DNA from: [Actinomadura] parvosata subsp. kistnae
Lineage (GTDB): Bacteria; Actinomycetota; Actinomycetes; Streptosporangiales; Streptosporangiaceae
Direction of reading: 5' to 3'
DNA length: 64,000 nucleotides
Assembly (NCBI RefSeq): GCF_900323885.1
Contig: NZ_OOHJ01000018.1
Coordinates: 1,413,001-1,477,000, forward strand
Position 1 is the stretch's first letter. Every line of letters begins with the position of its first letter. Below are positions 6,577 through 15,863 of this stretch, piece by piece. Both the position numbers and the translations under genes were made by a program. The notes beneath the pieces are model-generated. The model worked only from the letters and a program-made list of their open reading frames with translations. It was not told the DNA's origin and did no database searches.

Positions 6577-8580
6577 ATGAACCGCTTGAAAGACGCGACG
6601 AGCCCCTACCTGCTGCAGCACGCCGACAACCCCGTCGACTGGCATCCGTGGGGTGAGGAGGCGTTCGCGGAGGCCAGGCGGCGTGACGTGCCGCTGCTCA
6701 TCAGCGTCGGCTACTCGGCATGCCACTGGTGCCACGTCATGGCGCACGAGAGCTTCGAGGACGCCGAGACGGCGCGGCTGATGAACGAGCACTTCGTCAA
6801 CATCAAGGTCGACCGCGAGGAGCGGCCCGACGTCGACGCCGTCTACATGGGCGCCACGCAGGCCATGACGCATCAGGGCGGCTGGCCCATGACGGTGTTC
6901 GCGACGCCCGACGGGCACCCGTTCTACTGCGGCACGTACTTCCCGCGCCCGCACTTCCAGCGCCTGCTCACCGAGGTCCACAACGTGTGGACGGGCGACA
7001 GGGAGTCGGTGCTCAAGCAGGGGGCGAAGGTGGTGGAGGCGCTCAACACGCACACCACGCTGCCCAGCGGGCCGCTGCCGGGCGAGGAGACGCTGCGGCA
7101 GGCCGTGCACAACCTGCGGGAGTCGTTCGACGCGGCCAGCGGCGGGTTCGGCGGGGCGCCGAAGTTCCCGCCGTCGATGGTGCTGGAGTTCCTGCTGCGT
7201 TCGGGCGAGCGTGAGATGAGCGGCAAGACGCTCGACGCCATGGCGCGTGGCGGCATGTACGACCAGCTCGGCGGCGGGTTCGCCCGGTACAGCGTCGACG
7301 CGCGGTGGGTCGTGCCGCACTTCGAGAAGATGCTCTACGACAACGCCCTGCTGCTGCGCGTCTACACGCACTGGTGGAAGGCGGGCGGCGGCGAGCTGGC
7401 CCGGCGGATCGCGCTGGAGACGGCCGACTGGCTGCTGCGCGAGCTGCGCACGCCGGAGGGCGGCTTCGCCTCGGCCCTCGACGCCGACAGCGAGGGCGTG
7501 GAGGGCAAGTTCTACGTCTGGACACCCGGCGAGCTGCGCGAGGTGCTCGGCGAGGACGACGGGCGGTGGGCGGCCGGCCTGCTCGAGGTGACGCCCACGG
7601 GCACGTTCGAGCACGGCACGTCGGTGCTGCAGCTCCTGCGCGACCCCGAAGACCAGGCGCGCTACGCCGACGTGCGGGCCCGGCTGCTGGCCGCCAGGGA
7701 GCTGCGGGTGCGCCCCGGGCGTGACGACAAGGTCGTGGCCTCTTGGAACGGCCTGGTCATCGCGGCCCTGGCCGAGACCGGCGCCGTCTTCGAGCGTCCC
7801 GACCTGGTGGCGGCGGCCACGGCGGCCGCCGAGCTGATGGCCGCCACGCACGTGCGCGGCGACCGGCTGCTGCGCACGTCCAGAGACGGCAGGGCCGGCA
7901 AGAACGCCGGGGTGCTGGAGGACTACGCGAACCTGGCGGAGGGCCTGATCTCCCTGTACGGCGTGACGGGCGAGCCGCGCTGGCTGCGGCTGGCGGGCAC
8001 GCTGCTCGACACCGTGCTCGCCCGTTTCTCCGACGACGACGGCGGCTTCTACGACACCGCCGACGACGCCGAGCGCCTCTTCCAGCGCCCTCAGGACCCG
8101 ACCGACAACGCCACCCCCTCCGGCCAGTACGCGGCCGCCGGCGCGCTGCTCTCCTACGGCGCGCTGACCGGCTCCACCCGCCACCGCGAGGCCGCCCAGG
8201 CGGCGCTCGGCACCGTGTCGGTGCTGGCCGCCGGGCACGCCCGGTTCGCCGGGTGGGGGCTGGCCGTGGCGCGAGCGGCGCTGTCGGGGCCCGTGGAGGT
8301 GGCCGTCGTCGGGCCGGCCGACGATCCGCGTACGGCGGCGCTGCACCGGGAGGCGCTGCTCGCGGACGTGCCGGGGCTCGTGGTGGCGCTCGGCAGGGGC
8401 GACACCGTCGACCGCGGCACGGGCGACGCGCTGGTGCCGCGCGAGGCCGCCTTCCCCGCCCTCCTGGAGGGGCGCGGGCTGGTGGGCGAGGCGCCCGCCG
8501 CGTACGTGTGCAGGGGGTTCACCTGCCGGATGCCGGTGACGACCGTCGAGGAGCTACGCGCGGAGCTCATGGGGGGCTGA
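6577..8580 (+). CDS. YyaL-type thioredoxin-fold protein (DUF255)
   Basis: A 667-residue cytosolic protein of the YyaL/SPATA20 family. Residues 1-160 form the DUF255 thioredoxin-like domain (starts RLKDATSPYLLQHADNPVDW) with a CHWC redox-type motif at 49-52; the remainder is an (alpha/alpha)6-barrel like that of N-acylglucosamine epimerases/glycoside hydrolases, including APKFPPSMVLEFLLR and FEKMLYDNALL. The biochemical role of the family is not established. The ATG at 6577 has GGTGGAGG about 7-10 nt upstream. It ends 12 nt from the convergent PBP gene. Confidence 0.93.
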   Translation: MNRLKDATSPYLLQHADNPVDWHPWGEEAFAEARRRDVPLLISVGYSACHWCHVMAHESFEDAETARLMNEHFVNIKVDREERPDVDAVYMGATQAMTHQGGWPMTVFATPDGHPFYCGTYFPRPHFQRLLTEVHNVWTGDRESVLKQGAKVVEALNTHTTLPSGPLPGEETLRQAVHNLRESFDAASGGFGGAPKFPPSMVLEFLLRSGEREMSGKTLDAMARGGMYDQLGGGFARYSVDARWVVPHFEKMLYDNALLLRVYTHWWKAGGGELARRIALETADWLLRELRTPEGGFASALDADSEGVEGKFYVWTPGELREVLGEDDGRWAAGLLEVTPTGTFEHGTSVLQLLRDPEDQARYADVRARLLAARELRVRPGRDDKVVASWNGLVIAALAETGAVFERPDLVAAATAAAELMAATHVRGDRLLRTSRDGRAGKNAGVLEDYANLAEGLISLYGVTGEPRWLRLAGTLLDTVLARFSDDDGGFYDTADDAERLFQRPQDPTDNATPSGQYAAAGALLSYGALTGSTRHREAAQAALGTVSVLAAGHARFAGWGLAVARAALSGPVEVAVVGPADDPRTAALHREALLADVPGLVVALGRGDTVDRGTGDALVPREAAFPALLEGRGLVGEAPAAYVCRGFTCRMPVTTVEELRAELMGG

Positions 8581-8591
8581 CACGGCGGAGG

Positions 8592-10760
8592 TCAGCGGCC
8601 GCCGCCCGGTTGTTCCTGACGGCCGCCCCTGCCCTCGTCCACGCCGCCCTCCGGCACCGACGGCTGGTCGGGCAGGTCGGTGTCGGGCGGTGAGGTCTGC
8701 TCCGGCTGCTCGTCGGGCCCGCGCCCGCCGTCGTCGGGGGTCTCGGTCACGGGTGGCTCGTCGGAGAACGGCGGCGGGGTCGTGCCGGGCTCGGGCCGGT
8801 CGTCCCAGCCGTCCTGGCTGGGCGGCGGGCTGTAGCCCTGGTCGGGCTGCTGGGTGTCGCGGTCGGGCTCGGAGTAGCGGGAGGTCCAGCCGTACTCGGA
8901 CGGCTCGGGGAACTCCTCGACCGGCTTGCCCTCCATCGCGACGGTCATGAACTCGCGCCAGATCTGCGCGGGCAGCTGGCCGCCGAACTGGGTGCCGTAG
9001 CCGGGGATGGTGACGGTGGCGTTGTCGTCGCGGAACATGTTCACCGCGACCGCGAGCTGCGGCGTGAAGCCGTTGAACCAGACGGACCTGGAGTCGTCGG
9101 TGGTGCCGGTCTTGCCGGCCACCGGGCGGTCGTAGAGGCGGGCGGCGGTGCCGGTGCCGTACTTGACGACCTGCTGCATCGCGTACGTGGTGTCGGCCGC
9201 GGCCTGCTCGCCCACCACCTTGGTCTCGACGGGCTTGACGACCTCCTTGCGGCCTTCCGCGTCGGTGACGGACTTGACCACGTGCGCCTCCACGTGCACG
9301 CCCTTGTTGGCGAAGGTGGAGAAGCCGGAGGCGTTCTGGACGGCGCTGACGGAGGAGACGCCGAGCGGGAAGGAGGCGGCCTCCTTCTGCTTGTCGAGCT
9401 GCTCGGCGGGGATGCCGGCCGCCTCGGCGACCTTGGCCACCTTGTCCAGGCCGACCTTCTGGCCGAGGTCCACGAAGGCGGTGTTGACGGAGTTCTGGGT
9501 GGCGCTGACGAGGTTGATCTGGCCGTAGGAGCGGTCGCCGTCGTTGGGGATGGCCTGGGAGGCGGAGGCGACGCGCAGCGGCGAGTTGCCGTCGACGCGG
9601 TCGGACAGCTCGAAGCCGTTGTCGAGCGCGGCGGCCAGCGTGTACGGCTTGAACGTGGACCCGGCCATGACCTTGGCCGAGAAGGCGCTGTCGTAGTACC
9701 GCGACTGCGACGGCTTGCCGCCGTAGAAGGCGACGACCTCGCCGGTGGCGGGGTCGACGGCCGCGAGGCCGGTGCGCACCTTCTTGGGCGTGTCGTCCGG
9801 CAGGGTGTCCTCGACCGCGCGCTGGGCGGCGGTCATGAGCTTCTTGTCGAACGTGGTGACGATCTTGAGGCCGCCGCTGTTGATGTCCTCGTCGGTGTAG
9901 CCGCGCCGGTTCAGCTCGGCGGTGACCTGCTCCAGCATGTACTGGGCCTGGCCCTTGAGCTCGAACGGCTTCTTCGGCGTGGTCAGCTCGGGGAACTGCT
10001 GCGCGGCCACCTGCTCGGCCGTCAGCGCGCCGGTCTGGCCCATGGCGTTGATCACCGACTGCCAGCGCTCCCTGGCGGCGACCAGGTCGGTGCCCTTGGG
10101 GTCGGCGAAGCGGCTGGGCTGCTGGATCACCGCGGCGAGGTAGGCGCCCTCGGACACGGTCAGCTCCTCGACGTCCTTGCCGAAGTAGGCGCGGGCGGCC
10201 GACTGGATGCCGTTGGCGCCGCGGCCGAAGTAGATCGTGTTGAGGTACTGCTCCAGCACCCAGTCCTTCGACTTGGACTGGTCGACCTTCATCGCGATGA
10301 GGATCTCTTTGAACTTGCGGGTGACGGAGCGTTCCTGGCTGAGCCCGCTGTAGTAGTTGCGGACGAGCTGCTGGGTGATCGTGGAGCCGCCCTGGAGCTG
10401 CTGCCCGGTGAGGGTGGACCAGACGGCCCGGCCGGTGCCCTTGAGCGAGACGCCGGCGTCCTCGTAGAAGGAGCGGTTCTCCGCCGCGATGACCGCGTCG
10501 CGCACGTGCTCGGGCACCCTGGCGAGCTCGACCTTCCTGCGGTCGATGCCCTGCCGGGCGAGCACGGATTTACCGTCGCGGTAATAGATCACCGAGCCCT
10601 GTGCGGTCGCCTGCTTCTGCGTCGTGTCGGGAATGGGAGTCAATGCCCAGGCAATGGCGAAAAGCCCCGCCAGTACGACGATTCCCGTGCCTATGGAAAC
10701 CAGGAGAACCCGGAGAATCCGCCGCCGCTTCCGCATTCCTTTACCACCGCCACTCCGCAC
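8592..10760 (-). CDS. Class A penicillin-binding protein (PBP1-type)
   Basis: Bifunctional peptidoglycan synthase: a GT51 glycosyltransferase polymerises lipid II and a penicillin-binding transpeptidase cross-links it. About 722 residues. Basic cytoplasmic start and one membrane helix (about 17-40), GT51 domain with AAENRSFYEDAG (catalytic Glu retained) and GGSTITQQLVRNYY, transpeptidase with SxxK in GSTFKPY, SxN in QNSVNTAF and KTG in AGKTGTTDD, then a long Pro/Asp/Glu-rich extracellular tail. The GTG at 10760 is preferred because GAGGGGG lies at good spacing; ATG 10736 has AAAGGA touching the start. In-frame sequence further upstream reads as non-coding. It is the only cell-wall synthase seen here, next to but not co-directional with an operon partner. 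Confidence 0.93.
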   Translation of the reverse strand: MRSGGGKGMRKRRRILRVLLVSIGTGIVVLAGLFAIAWALTPIPDTTQKQATAQGSVIYYRDGKSVLARQGIDRRKVELARVPEHVRDAVIAAENRSFYEDAGVSLKGTGRAVWSTLTGQQLQGGSTITQQLVRNYYSGLSQERSVTRKFKEILIAMKVDQSKSKDWVLEQYLNTIYFGRGANGIQSAARAYFGKDVEELTVSEGAYLAAVIQQPSRFADPKGTDLVAARERWQSVINAMGQTGALTAEQVAAQQFPELTTPKKPFELKGQAQYMLEQVTAELNRRGYTDEDINSGGLKIVTTFDKKLMTAAQRAVEDTLPDDTPKKVRTGLAAVDPATGEVVAFYGGKPSQSRYYDSAFSAKVMAGSTFKPYTLAAALDNGFELSDRVDGNSPLRVASASQAIPNDGDRSYGQINLVSATQNSVNTAFVDLGQKVGLDKVAKVAEAAGIPAEQLDKQKEAASFPLGVSSVSAVQNASGFSTFANKGVHVEAHVVKSVTDAEGRKEVVKPVETKVVGEQAAADTTYAMQQVVKYGTGTAARLYDRPVAGKTGTTDDSRSVWFNGFTPQLAVAVNMFRDDNATVTIPGYGTQFGGQLPAQIWREFMTVAMEGKPVEEFPEPSEYGWTSRYSEPDRDTQQPDQGYSPPPSQDGWDDRPEPGTTPPPFSDEPPVTETPDDGGRGPDEQPEQTSPPDTDLPDQPSVPEGGVDEGRGGRQEQPGGGR

Positions 10761-10860
10761 CCTCGACCCCCTCGTCAAGCCTCGTCCAACCCCCGCAAGC
10801 TGGGCGAATGGTAAGGGTAAACGATCGACAACGGTGCCTAGTCCCCTGTCGATAGTACGT

Positions 10861-11343
10861 CTATCGCCCCTCCCGACGCGGAACATCGGCGACCAACGGC
10901 AGCACCCGATAGGGAACCGGCGTGTCGAGCGCAATGATCGAATTCGTCCGCAACACTCCCTGCACATCGACGATTCGATCGATGACGCGCTGTAAATCGG
11001 CGTTCGTCCTGGCGACCACGCGGCACAAAAGATCACTGTCGCCGGTGATCGTGTGCACCTCCAGCACTTCGGGAATGCGGGCCAGCCGGTCGGCCACCGG
11101 GTCGTGCCCGGCCACCTGCCTGATCTCCATGCTGACGAACGCGGTGACGTGGTAGCCGAGCGCGGCGGGCGACACGTCGGGGCCGAAACCGGTGATCACC
11201 CCCCGCTCCATGAGCCGGTCGAGCCGGGCCTGGACCGTGCCGCGGGCCACGCCGAGCCGCCGCGAGCACTCCAGCACGCCCAGCCGGGGCTCGGCGGTCA
11301 GCAGGGCGATCAGCCGGGAGTCGAGTTCGTCGATCGTCGTCAT
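10861..11343 (-). CDS. Lrp/AsnC family transcriptional regulator, probable hppD regulator
   Basis: A 160-residue regulator: N-terminal winged helix (about 3-60, DELDSRLIALLTAEPRLG… ARGTVQARLDRLMERGVI) and a C-terminal RAM/AsnC ligand-binding domain (about 70-150, with EVHTITGDSDLLCRVVA). The start ATG 11343 gives the usual family length; the longer frame from 11394 runs into the promoter. It is divergent from hppD with a 103-bp shared control region, the arrangement seen for tyrosine-catabolism regulators in Streptomyces, so control of hppD by an aromatic amino acid or its breakdown product is a reasonable inference. Confidence 0.92.
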   Translation of the reverse strand: MTTIDELDSRLIALLTAEPRLGVLECSRRLGVARGTVQARLDRLMERGVITGFGPDVSPAALGYHVTAFVSMEIRQVAGHDPVADRLARIPEVLEVHTITGDSDLLCRVVARTNADLQRVIDRIVDVQGVLRTNSIIALDTPVPYRVLPLVADVPRREGR

Positions 11344-11403
11344 GCTGTACAGATCTACCGCACAGTTCGCCCGAACACTAGGCAGATTGTCCACTCATTC
11401 AAG

Positions 11404-11441
11404 TAACTCTTGCGCAACTCGTCCAGCCAAATCAAGAGTTA
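11404..11441 (+). promoter_or_regulatory. Inverted repeat in the hppD leader
   Basis: TAACTCTTG (11404-11412) and CAAGAGTTA (11433-11441) are perfect 9-bp arms separated by 20 nt, ending 5 nt before the hppD ATG. It may be an operator for the divergent Lrp regulator or a hairpin that hides the ribosome site. A shorter palindrome GTTCG-CC-CGAAC lies between it and the regulator gene. Confidence 0.5.
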
Positions 11442-11446
11442 GGGGT

Positions 11447-12556
11447 ATGAGTGATGTCTTTCCGGTCAACGGCATGCACGCCGTGGTGTTCGCTGTCGGG
11501 AACGCCCGGCAGGCCGCCCACTACTACTCCACCGCCTTCGGGATGCGGCTCGTGGCCTACAAGGGGCCGGAGAACGGCAGCCCCGACGTGGCCGCGTACG
11601 TGCTGACCTCGGGCAGCGCCACCTTCGAGCTGCGGGCCTCGCTGCGCCCCGGCACGGACCTTGCGCGGCACGTGGCCGAGCACGGCGACGGCGTGATCGA
11701 CCTGGCCATCGAGGTGCCCGACGTGGAGGCCGGCTACGCCTACGCCGTCGCCCACGGCGCGAAGGGCCTGGCCGAGCCGCACACCGTGGAGGACGAGCAC
11801 GGCAAGGTGGTGCTCGCGGCCATCGCCACGTACGGCGAGACCCGGCACACCCTGGTCGACACCTCCAACTACGGCGGCCCCTACCTGCCCGGCTACGTCC
11901 CCGCCGAGCCGCTCGTCGCGCCGCCCGCGACGAAGAACGGCCGGCTGTTCCAGGCGATCGACCACTGCGTCGGCAACGTCGAGCTGGGCAAGATGGACGA
12001 GTGGGTGGAGTTCTACCGCAAGGTGATGGGCTTCACGAACATGGCGGAGTTCATCGGCGACGACATCGCCACCGAGTACTCCGCGCTCATGTCGAAGGTC
12101 GTGGCCGACGGCACGCGCAAGGTCAAGTTCCCGCTCAACGAGCCGGCCATCAGCCGCAAGAAGTCGCAGATCGACGAGTACCTCGAGTTCTACCGGGGCC
12201 CTGGCGTGCAGCACATCGCGCTGGCCACCAACGACATCCTGACCACGGTCGACCACATGCGGGCCGCCGGCGTGAGCTTCCTGCAGACGCCCGACTCGTA
12301 CTACGACGACCCCGAGCTGCGCGCCCGCATCGGGCAGGTGCGCGCCCCGATCGAGGAGCTGAAGAAGCGCGGCATCCTGGTGGACCGCGACGAGGACGGC
12401 TACCTGCTGCAGATCTTCACCCAGCCCGTCCAGGACCGGCCCACCGTCTTCTTCGAGCTCATCGAGCGGCACGGCTCGCTCGGATTCGGCAAGGGCAACT
12501 TCAAGGCGCTGTTCGAGGCGATCGAGCGGGAGCAGGAACGCAGGGGCAACCTTTAG
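11447..12556 (+). CDS. hppD: 4-hydroxyphenylpyruvate dioxygenase
   Basis: Converts 4-hydroxyphenylpyruvate to homogentisate using Fe(II) and O2 (tyrosine catabolism, ochronotic pigment). 369 residues with the two vicinal-oxygen-chelate halves: N-terminal half starting FPVNGMHAVVFAVGNARQAA, C-terminal catalytic half with the metal ligands His in IDHCVGNV, His in GVQHIALATND and Glu in FFELIERHG, and the closing helix GFGKGNFKALFEAIE. The ATG at 11447 aligns with the usual family N-terminus; an upstream extension has no coding character. No homogentisate dioxygenase gene is present in the window. Confidence 0.97.
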   Translation: MSDVFPVNGMHAVVFAVGNARQAAHYYSTAFGMRLVAYKGPENGSPDVAAYVLTSGSATFELRASLRPGTDLARHVAEHGDGVIDLAIEVPDVEAGYAYAVAHGAKGLAEPHTVEDEHGKVVLAAIATYGETRHTLVDTSNYGGPYLPGYVPAEPLVAPPATKNGRLFQAIDHCVGNVELGKMDEWVEFYRKVMGFTNMAEFIGDDIATEYSALMSKVVADGTRKVKFPLNEPAISRKKSQIDEYLEFYRGPGVQHIALATNDILTTVDHMRAAGVSFLQTPDSYYDDPELRARIGQVRAPIEELKKRGILVDRDEDGYLLQIFTQPVQDRPTVFFELIERHGSLGFGKGNFKALFEAIEREQERRGNL

Positions 12557-12590
12557 TTTGTCCCGACTTGGTGGGGGTCATCCAGACATC

Positions 12591-13034
12591 ATGGGATTGC
12601 CGCCACCAGGGCTGGCGGGGCGCTGGCGACGGCTGTTCGCCGGCGTCCTCGACCTGCTCATCGTCAACGTCGCCGTCGGGCCGTTCACCTGGACGAGCTG
12701 GAGCCCCGTCTGGGACGGGAGCAGGGGCGGCACTGAGCCCTACCCCGTCGAGCACACCTTCGTGGCCGGCCTCGTGGCCTTCCTCTACTTCTGGCTGCTG
12801 CACGCCTTCTGGAACGGTCAGACTCTGGGCAAGAAGCTGTTCGGTCTCCGTGTCGTGTCCGAGTTCGGCGGGAGAATAGGCGTCGGGCAGGCAGCGGTCA
12901 GGCAGGCCGTGTTCACCGCGCTCGGCTGGCTGTGCTGCGTCGGCTCCCTCGTGGATCTCGGCTGGATCCTCTTCGACCCCCGCAAACAGGCCGTACACGA
13001 CAAGGCCGCCAGGACGGTCGTCGTGAACGCCTGA
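12591..13034 (+). CDS. RDD-family membrane protein
   Basis: A 147-residue integral membrane protein of the RDD family. It opens with PGLAGRWRRLFAGVLDLLIVN (Arg…Asp-Asp-like signature), has membrane helices at about 20-40, 58-80 and 105-125, and shows the family motif GQTLGKKLFGLRVV. Function is unknown; some RDD proteins take part in ion exchange. ATG 12591 is used; a TTG at 12558, just 2 nt after the hppD stop, would add 11 residues and cannot be excluded because neither start has a convincing ribosome site. It is co-directional with hppD but unrelated in role. Confidence 0.85.
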   Translation: MGLPPPGLAGRWRRLFAGVLDLLIVNVAVGPFTWTSWSPVWDGSRGGTEPYPVEHTFVAGLVAFLYFWLLHAFWNGQTLGKKLFGLRVVSEFGGRIGVGQAAVRQAVFTALGWLCCVGSLVDLGWILFDPRKQAVHDKAARTVVVNA

Positions 13035-13081
13035 CTCAGCGTAATATTCAGGTCACGGACTGAAGGGGGCTCGTTACTCTC

Positions 13082-14494
13082 ATGCGTTCCAAAAGACGCG
13101 GGGTGGCCATGCTCGTCACGCTCGTCAGCGTGCTGGCCTGCTCACCCGCCGACGAGCCCACCCCGCCCGCCGCCGGGCAGACCGTCGCCGACCGGCGCGC
13201 GGGCGCGCCCGGCATCGGCGACCCCGACTTCCCGCGCGACGGCAACGGCGGCTACGACGTCACCCACTACGACCTCGTCGTCGACTACACGCCCGCCACC
13301 AAGCGGCTCGACGGCGTCACCACGCTCAGCGCCGCCGCCAAGCACGAGCTGACCGGTTTCAACCTCGACCTGGCCGGGCTCGACGTGCGCGAGGTCGCGG
13401 TCAACGACACGCCCGCCGCGTTCACCAGGAAAGGCGACGAGCTGACCGTGCGGCCCGCGCGGGCCATCCCCGACGGCATCTCCTTCAAGGTCAAGGTCGT
13501 CTACAGCGGGCTGCCCAAGCCGGCCAACGACAACGCCAACCTCGGCACCTACGGCTTCATCCCCACCGCCGACGGCGCGTTCGTGGCCTCCGAGCCCAAC
13601 GGCTCCAAGACCTGGTTCCCCAGCAACGACCACCCCGCCGACAAGGCCACGTTCGACTTCACGATCACCGTGCCCGCCGGGGTGACCGCCCTGGCCAACG
13701 GCGAGATGGTCGGGCAGCCCGTCACCTCCGGCGGCAAGACCACCTACCGCTGGCGCGAGCGCCACCCGATGGCGACCTACCTGGCGACGGCCACGCTCGG
13801 CAAGTTCGACCTGCGCCAGGGCAGCACCGCCGCCGGCATCCCCAACCTCGCCGCCACCGACCCCAGGTTCAAGAGCGCGCTCGGCCCGCTCTACACGCTC
13901 TCCGGGCAGATCACCGACTACTGGGCGACCGTGTTCGGCCCCTACCCGTTCTCCTCCACCGGCGGCATCGTCGACGACTACTCCGCCGGCTACGCCCTGG
14001 AGAACCAGACCAAGCCCCTGTACGGCGGCTTCCAGCCCGACGAGACGATCATCGCGCACGAGCTGGCGCACCAGTGGTTCGGCAACAGCCTGACGATCAA
14101 GCGCTGGAAGGACCTCTGGCTCAACGAGGGCTTCGCCACCTACGCCGAATGGCTGTGGGCCGAGCACAAGGGCACCAAGACGGCGGAGGCCGCGTTCAAA
14201 GAACTGCTCAAGCGCCCCGCCGCCGACCCGATGTGGAAATATCCCCCAGGCCGCGCCAAGCCCGACGACCTGTTCAACCAGTCCGTCTACATCCGCGGCG
14301 GCATGACCCTGCACGCGCTGCGCAGAGCCATCGGCGACCCCACCTTCTTCACCCTGCTCAAAGCCTGGACCTCCGCCCACCGCTACGGTCACGTGACCAC
14401 CGAGCAGTTCGTCGCGCTCGCCGAGCGGCTGTCCGGCAAAAACCTCGACGCGCTCTTCGACGCCTGGCTCTTCCAACCTCGCAAACCCGCCTGA
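13082..14494 (+). CDS. M1-family metallopeptidase lipoprotein
   Basis: Zinc aminopeptidase-like enzyme predicted to be tethered outside the membrane: basic start, hydrophobic stretch and lipobox VLAC with Cys20. About residues 50-235 form the beta-rich M1 N-terminal domain (GGYDVTHYDLVVDY). The catalytic domain carries HELAHQW (326-332) and the third zinc ligand Glu349 in WLNEGFATYAEW. GYALENQT takes the place of the GAMEN exopeptidase motif. At 470 residues it lacks the C-terminal helical domain of PepN, as in the short secreted M1 group. The substrate is unknown. Confidence 0.93.
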   Translation: MRSKRRGVAMLVTLVSVLACSPADEPTPPAAGQTVADRRAGAPGIGDPDFPRDGNGGYDVTHYDLVVDYTPATKRLDGVTTLSAAAKHELTGFNLDLAGLDVREVAVNDTPAAFTRKGDELTVRPARAIPDGISFKVKVVYSGLPKPANDNANLGTYGFIPTADGAFVASEPNGSKTWFPSNDHPADKATFDFTITVPAGVTALANGEMVGQPVTSGGKTTYRWRERHPMATYLATATLGKFDLRQGSTAAGIPNLAATDPRFKSALGPLYTLSGQITDYWATVFGPYPFSSTGGIVDDYSAGYALENQTKPLYGGFQPDETIIAHELAHQWFGNSLTIKRWKDLWLNEGFATYAEWLWAEHKGTKTAEAAFKELLKRPAADPMWKYPPGRAKPDDLFNQSVYIRGGMTLHALRRAIGDPTFFTLLKAWTSAHRYGHVTTEQFVALAERLSGKNLDALFDAWLFQPRKPA

Positions 14495-14567
14495 CCTGCG
14501 CGGAAACGCTTCTCGTCGCCCGGTCCAAGTAAAGGTGTAAGGGCGAACGACGAAGGGAGCGAGGCCT

Positions 14568-15113
14568 GTGCGCCTCCACGAGGACCCTGCGGCCTTTGAG
14601 GCCTTCTACCGCCGCCACGTCGATGCCGTGATGCGTTTCGTGGTCCGGCGAGTGAGTGATCCTCACCTCGCCGCCGACCTGACGGCCGACATCTTCCTGG
14701 CGGCCCTGGACTCCGCGCACACCTACGTGCCCGGCCGGGGCAACGAGACAGCCTGGCTGTACGGCATCGCACGCAACGTCGTGTCGGCCCGGCACCGCCA
14801 GGCCGCGCGCGAGGCGCGGGCCACCGGCCGCCTGGCCGGGCGGCGCCTGATGGACGACGACGACCTCGCCAGGATGGAGGAGCGGATCGACGCCGAGCGG
14901 CAGATGCGCAACGCCCTGAAGGCCATGGACAGCCTGCCGGAGGGCGAGCGCGCGGTGCTGGAGCTCGTCGCCATCGACCAGCTCACCGTCGGCGAGGCCG
15001 CCCAGGCGCTCGGCATCAGGCAGGTCACCGCGCGAGTCCGCCTGCACAGGGCCCGGCGTGCCCTCGAACGCCTCGCGTCGCCCTCGGCCGTGTACCTGGA
15101 AGGACAGGCATGA
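14568..15113 (+). CDS. ECF-type RNA polymerase sigma factor
   Basis: A 181-residue sigma-70 family factor with region 2 (about 10-85, FEAFYRRHVDAVMRFVVRR… AWLYGIARNVV) and region 4 (about 115-170, LPEGERAVLELVAIDQLTVG with helix-turn-helix EAAQALGIRQVTARVRLHRAR), lacking region 3 as expected for ECF factors. The GTG start at 14568 has GGGAG about 9 nt upstream. Its stop overlaps the ATG of the next gene (ATGA), so the two are co-translated; the partner probably controls or senses for it. Target promoters are not apparent here. Confidence 0.93.
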   Translation: MRLHEDPAAFEAFYRRHVDAVMRFVVRRVSDPHLAADLTADIFLAALDSAHTYVPGRGNETAWLYGIARNVVSARHRQAAREARATGRLAGRRLMDDDDLARMEERIDAERQMRNALKAMDSLPEGERAVLELVAIDQLTVGEAAQALGIRQVTARVRLHRARRALERLASPSAVYLEGQA

Positions 15114-15793
15114 GCAACTTCGAAGATCGCCTTCTCAGTGCACTCAAGGAAGAGATCACGACGAGGAAGGCGGAGCACATGATGACGACGGTGACACCGG
15201 CCCCGGGCCGCTCCCGGCGACGGGTCGTGGGGCTGTCCGCCGCGGTGGCGGGGGTCGCGGCGGCCGCCACCGCGGCAGTCCTGGCCGGCGGCCTGCTCGG
15301 CGGGCCCGCGTACGCGGTGACCCGCGGCGCCGACGGCAAGGTCAGCGTGGAGATCAACACGTTCACCGACCCGGAAGGGCTCGAAGTCGCGCTGGGCGAC
15401 GCGGGGATCCGTGCCGTCGTCGACTACCTCCCGCCCGGACAGACCTGCGAGAAGCCGCGCGGCGAGCCCGCCGGCGACACCGCCGGCCGGTTCGCGGCCC
15501 GCATCGGCGCCGGGAAGGGCGGCAAGACGCTCACCTTCACGATCGAGGACGGGCAGGTCGGGGCCGACCACACGCTGGTCCTGACCGTCTCCAAGAGCAA
15601 GGAGGGCGACGACAAGGCGCCCACGGCACTGGACCTCAGCGTCGTCAAGGGCACCGTCTCCCCCTGCCGGGCCGTCCCGCTGCCCGCACCCACCGGGGAC
15701 GGGACCACGAAGGGGCAGGACGAGGGGCCCGGGTTCGACACGAGCACGGAGCAGCCCGGCCAGGGGCCGACCCTGGACAGCAAGACCGGCTGA
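15110..15793 (+). CDS. Membrane protein coupled to the ECF sigma factor (putative anti-sigma/sensor)
   Basis: A 227-residue single-pass protein. Residues 1-36 form a short cytoplasmic part (NFEDRLLSALKEEITTRK… RSRRR), about 37-62 an Ala/Gly-rich membrane helix (VAGVAAAATAAVLAGGLLGG), and the rest is outside, with two Cys (QTCEKP and SPCRAV) and a disordered Gly/Thr/Glu tail. There is no zinc-binding anti-sigma motif, and the cytoplasmic part is short. The 4-bp ATGA overlap with the sigma gene is the main reason to propose an anti-sigma or accessory role; a plain exported protein remains possible. A strong hairpin follows. Confidence 0.75.
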   Translation: MSNFEDRLLSALKEEITTRKAEHMMTTVTPAPGRSRRRVVGLSAAVAGVAAAATAAVLAGGLLGGPAYAVTRGADGKVSVEINTFTDPEGLEVALGDAGIRAVVDYLPPGQTCEKPRGEPAGDTAGRFAARIGAGKGGKTLTFTIEDGQVGADHTLVLTVSKSKEGDDKAPTALDLSVVKGTVSPCRAVPLPAPTGDGTTKGQDEGPGFDTSTEQPGQGPTLDSKTG

Positions 15794-15804
15794 CGCCCCT
15801 TGTG

Positions 15805-15849
15805 GGGCCCGGCGGCACCCTCCCGAGCAGCACGGGGGCCGCCGGGCCC
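15805..15849. terminator. Bidirectional hairpin between convergent genes
   Basis: GGGCCCGGCGGC (15805-15816) pairs perfectly with GCCGCCGGGCCC (15838-15849). It lies between the sigma-partner gene (+, ends 15793) and the ROK gene (-, ends 15864). There is no T-run, as is usual for GC-rich actinomycete terminators. Confidence 0.65.
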
Positions 15850-15863
15850 GCATTGGCGGGGCG

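Noticed and set aside
10761..11036. Upstream extension of the class A PBP
   Set aside because: It would overlap the Lrp regulator gene, is Cys/Arg-rich and unlike PBP N-termini; a good ribosome site lies before GTG 10760.
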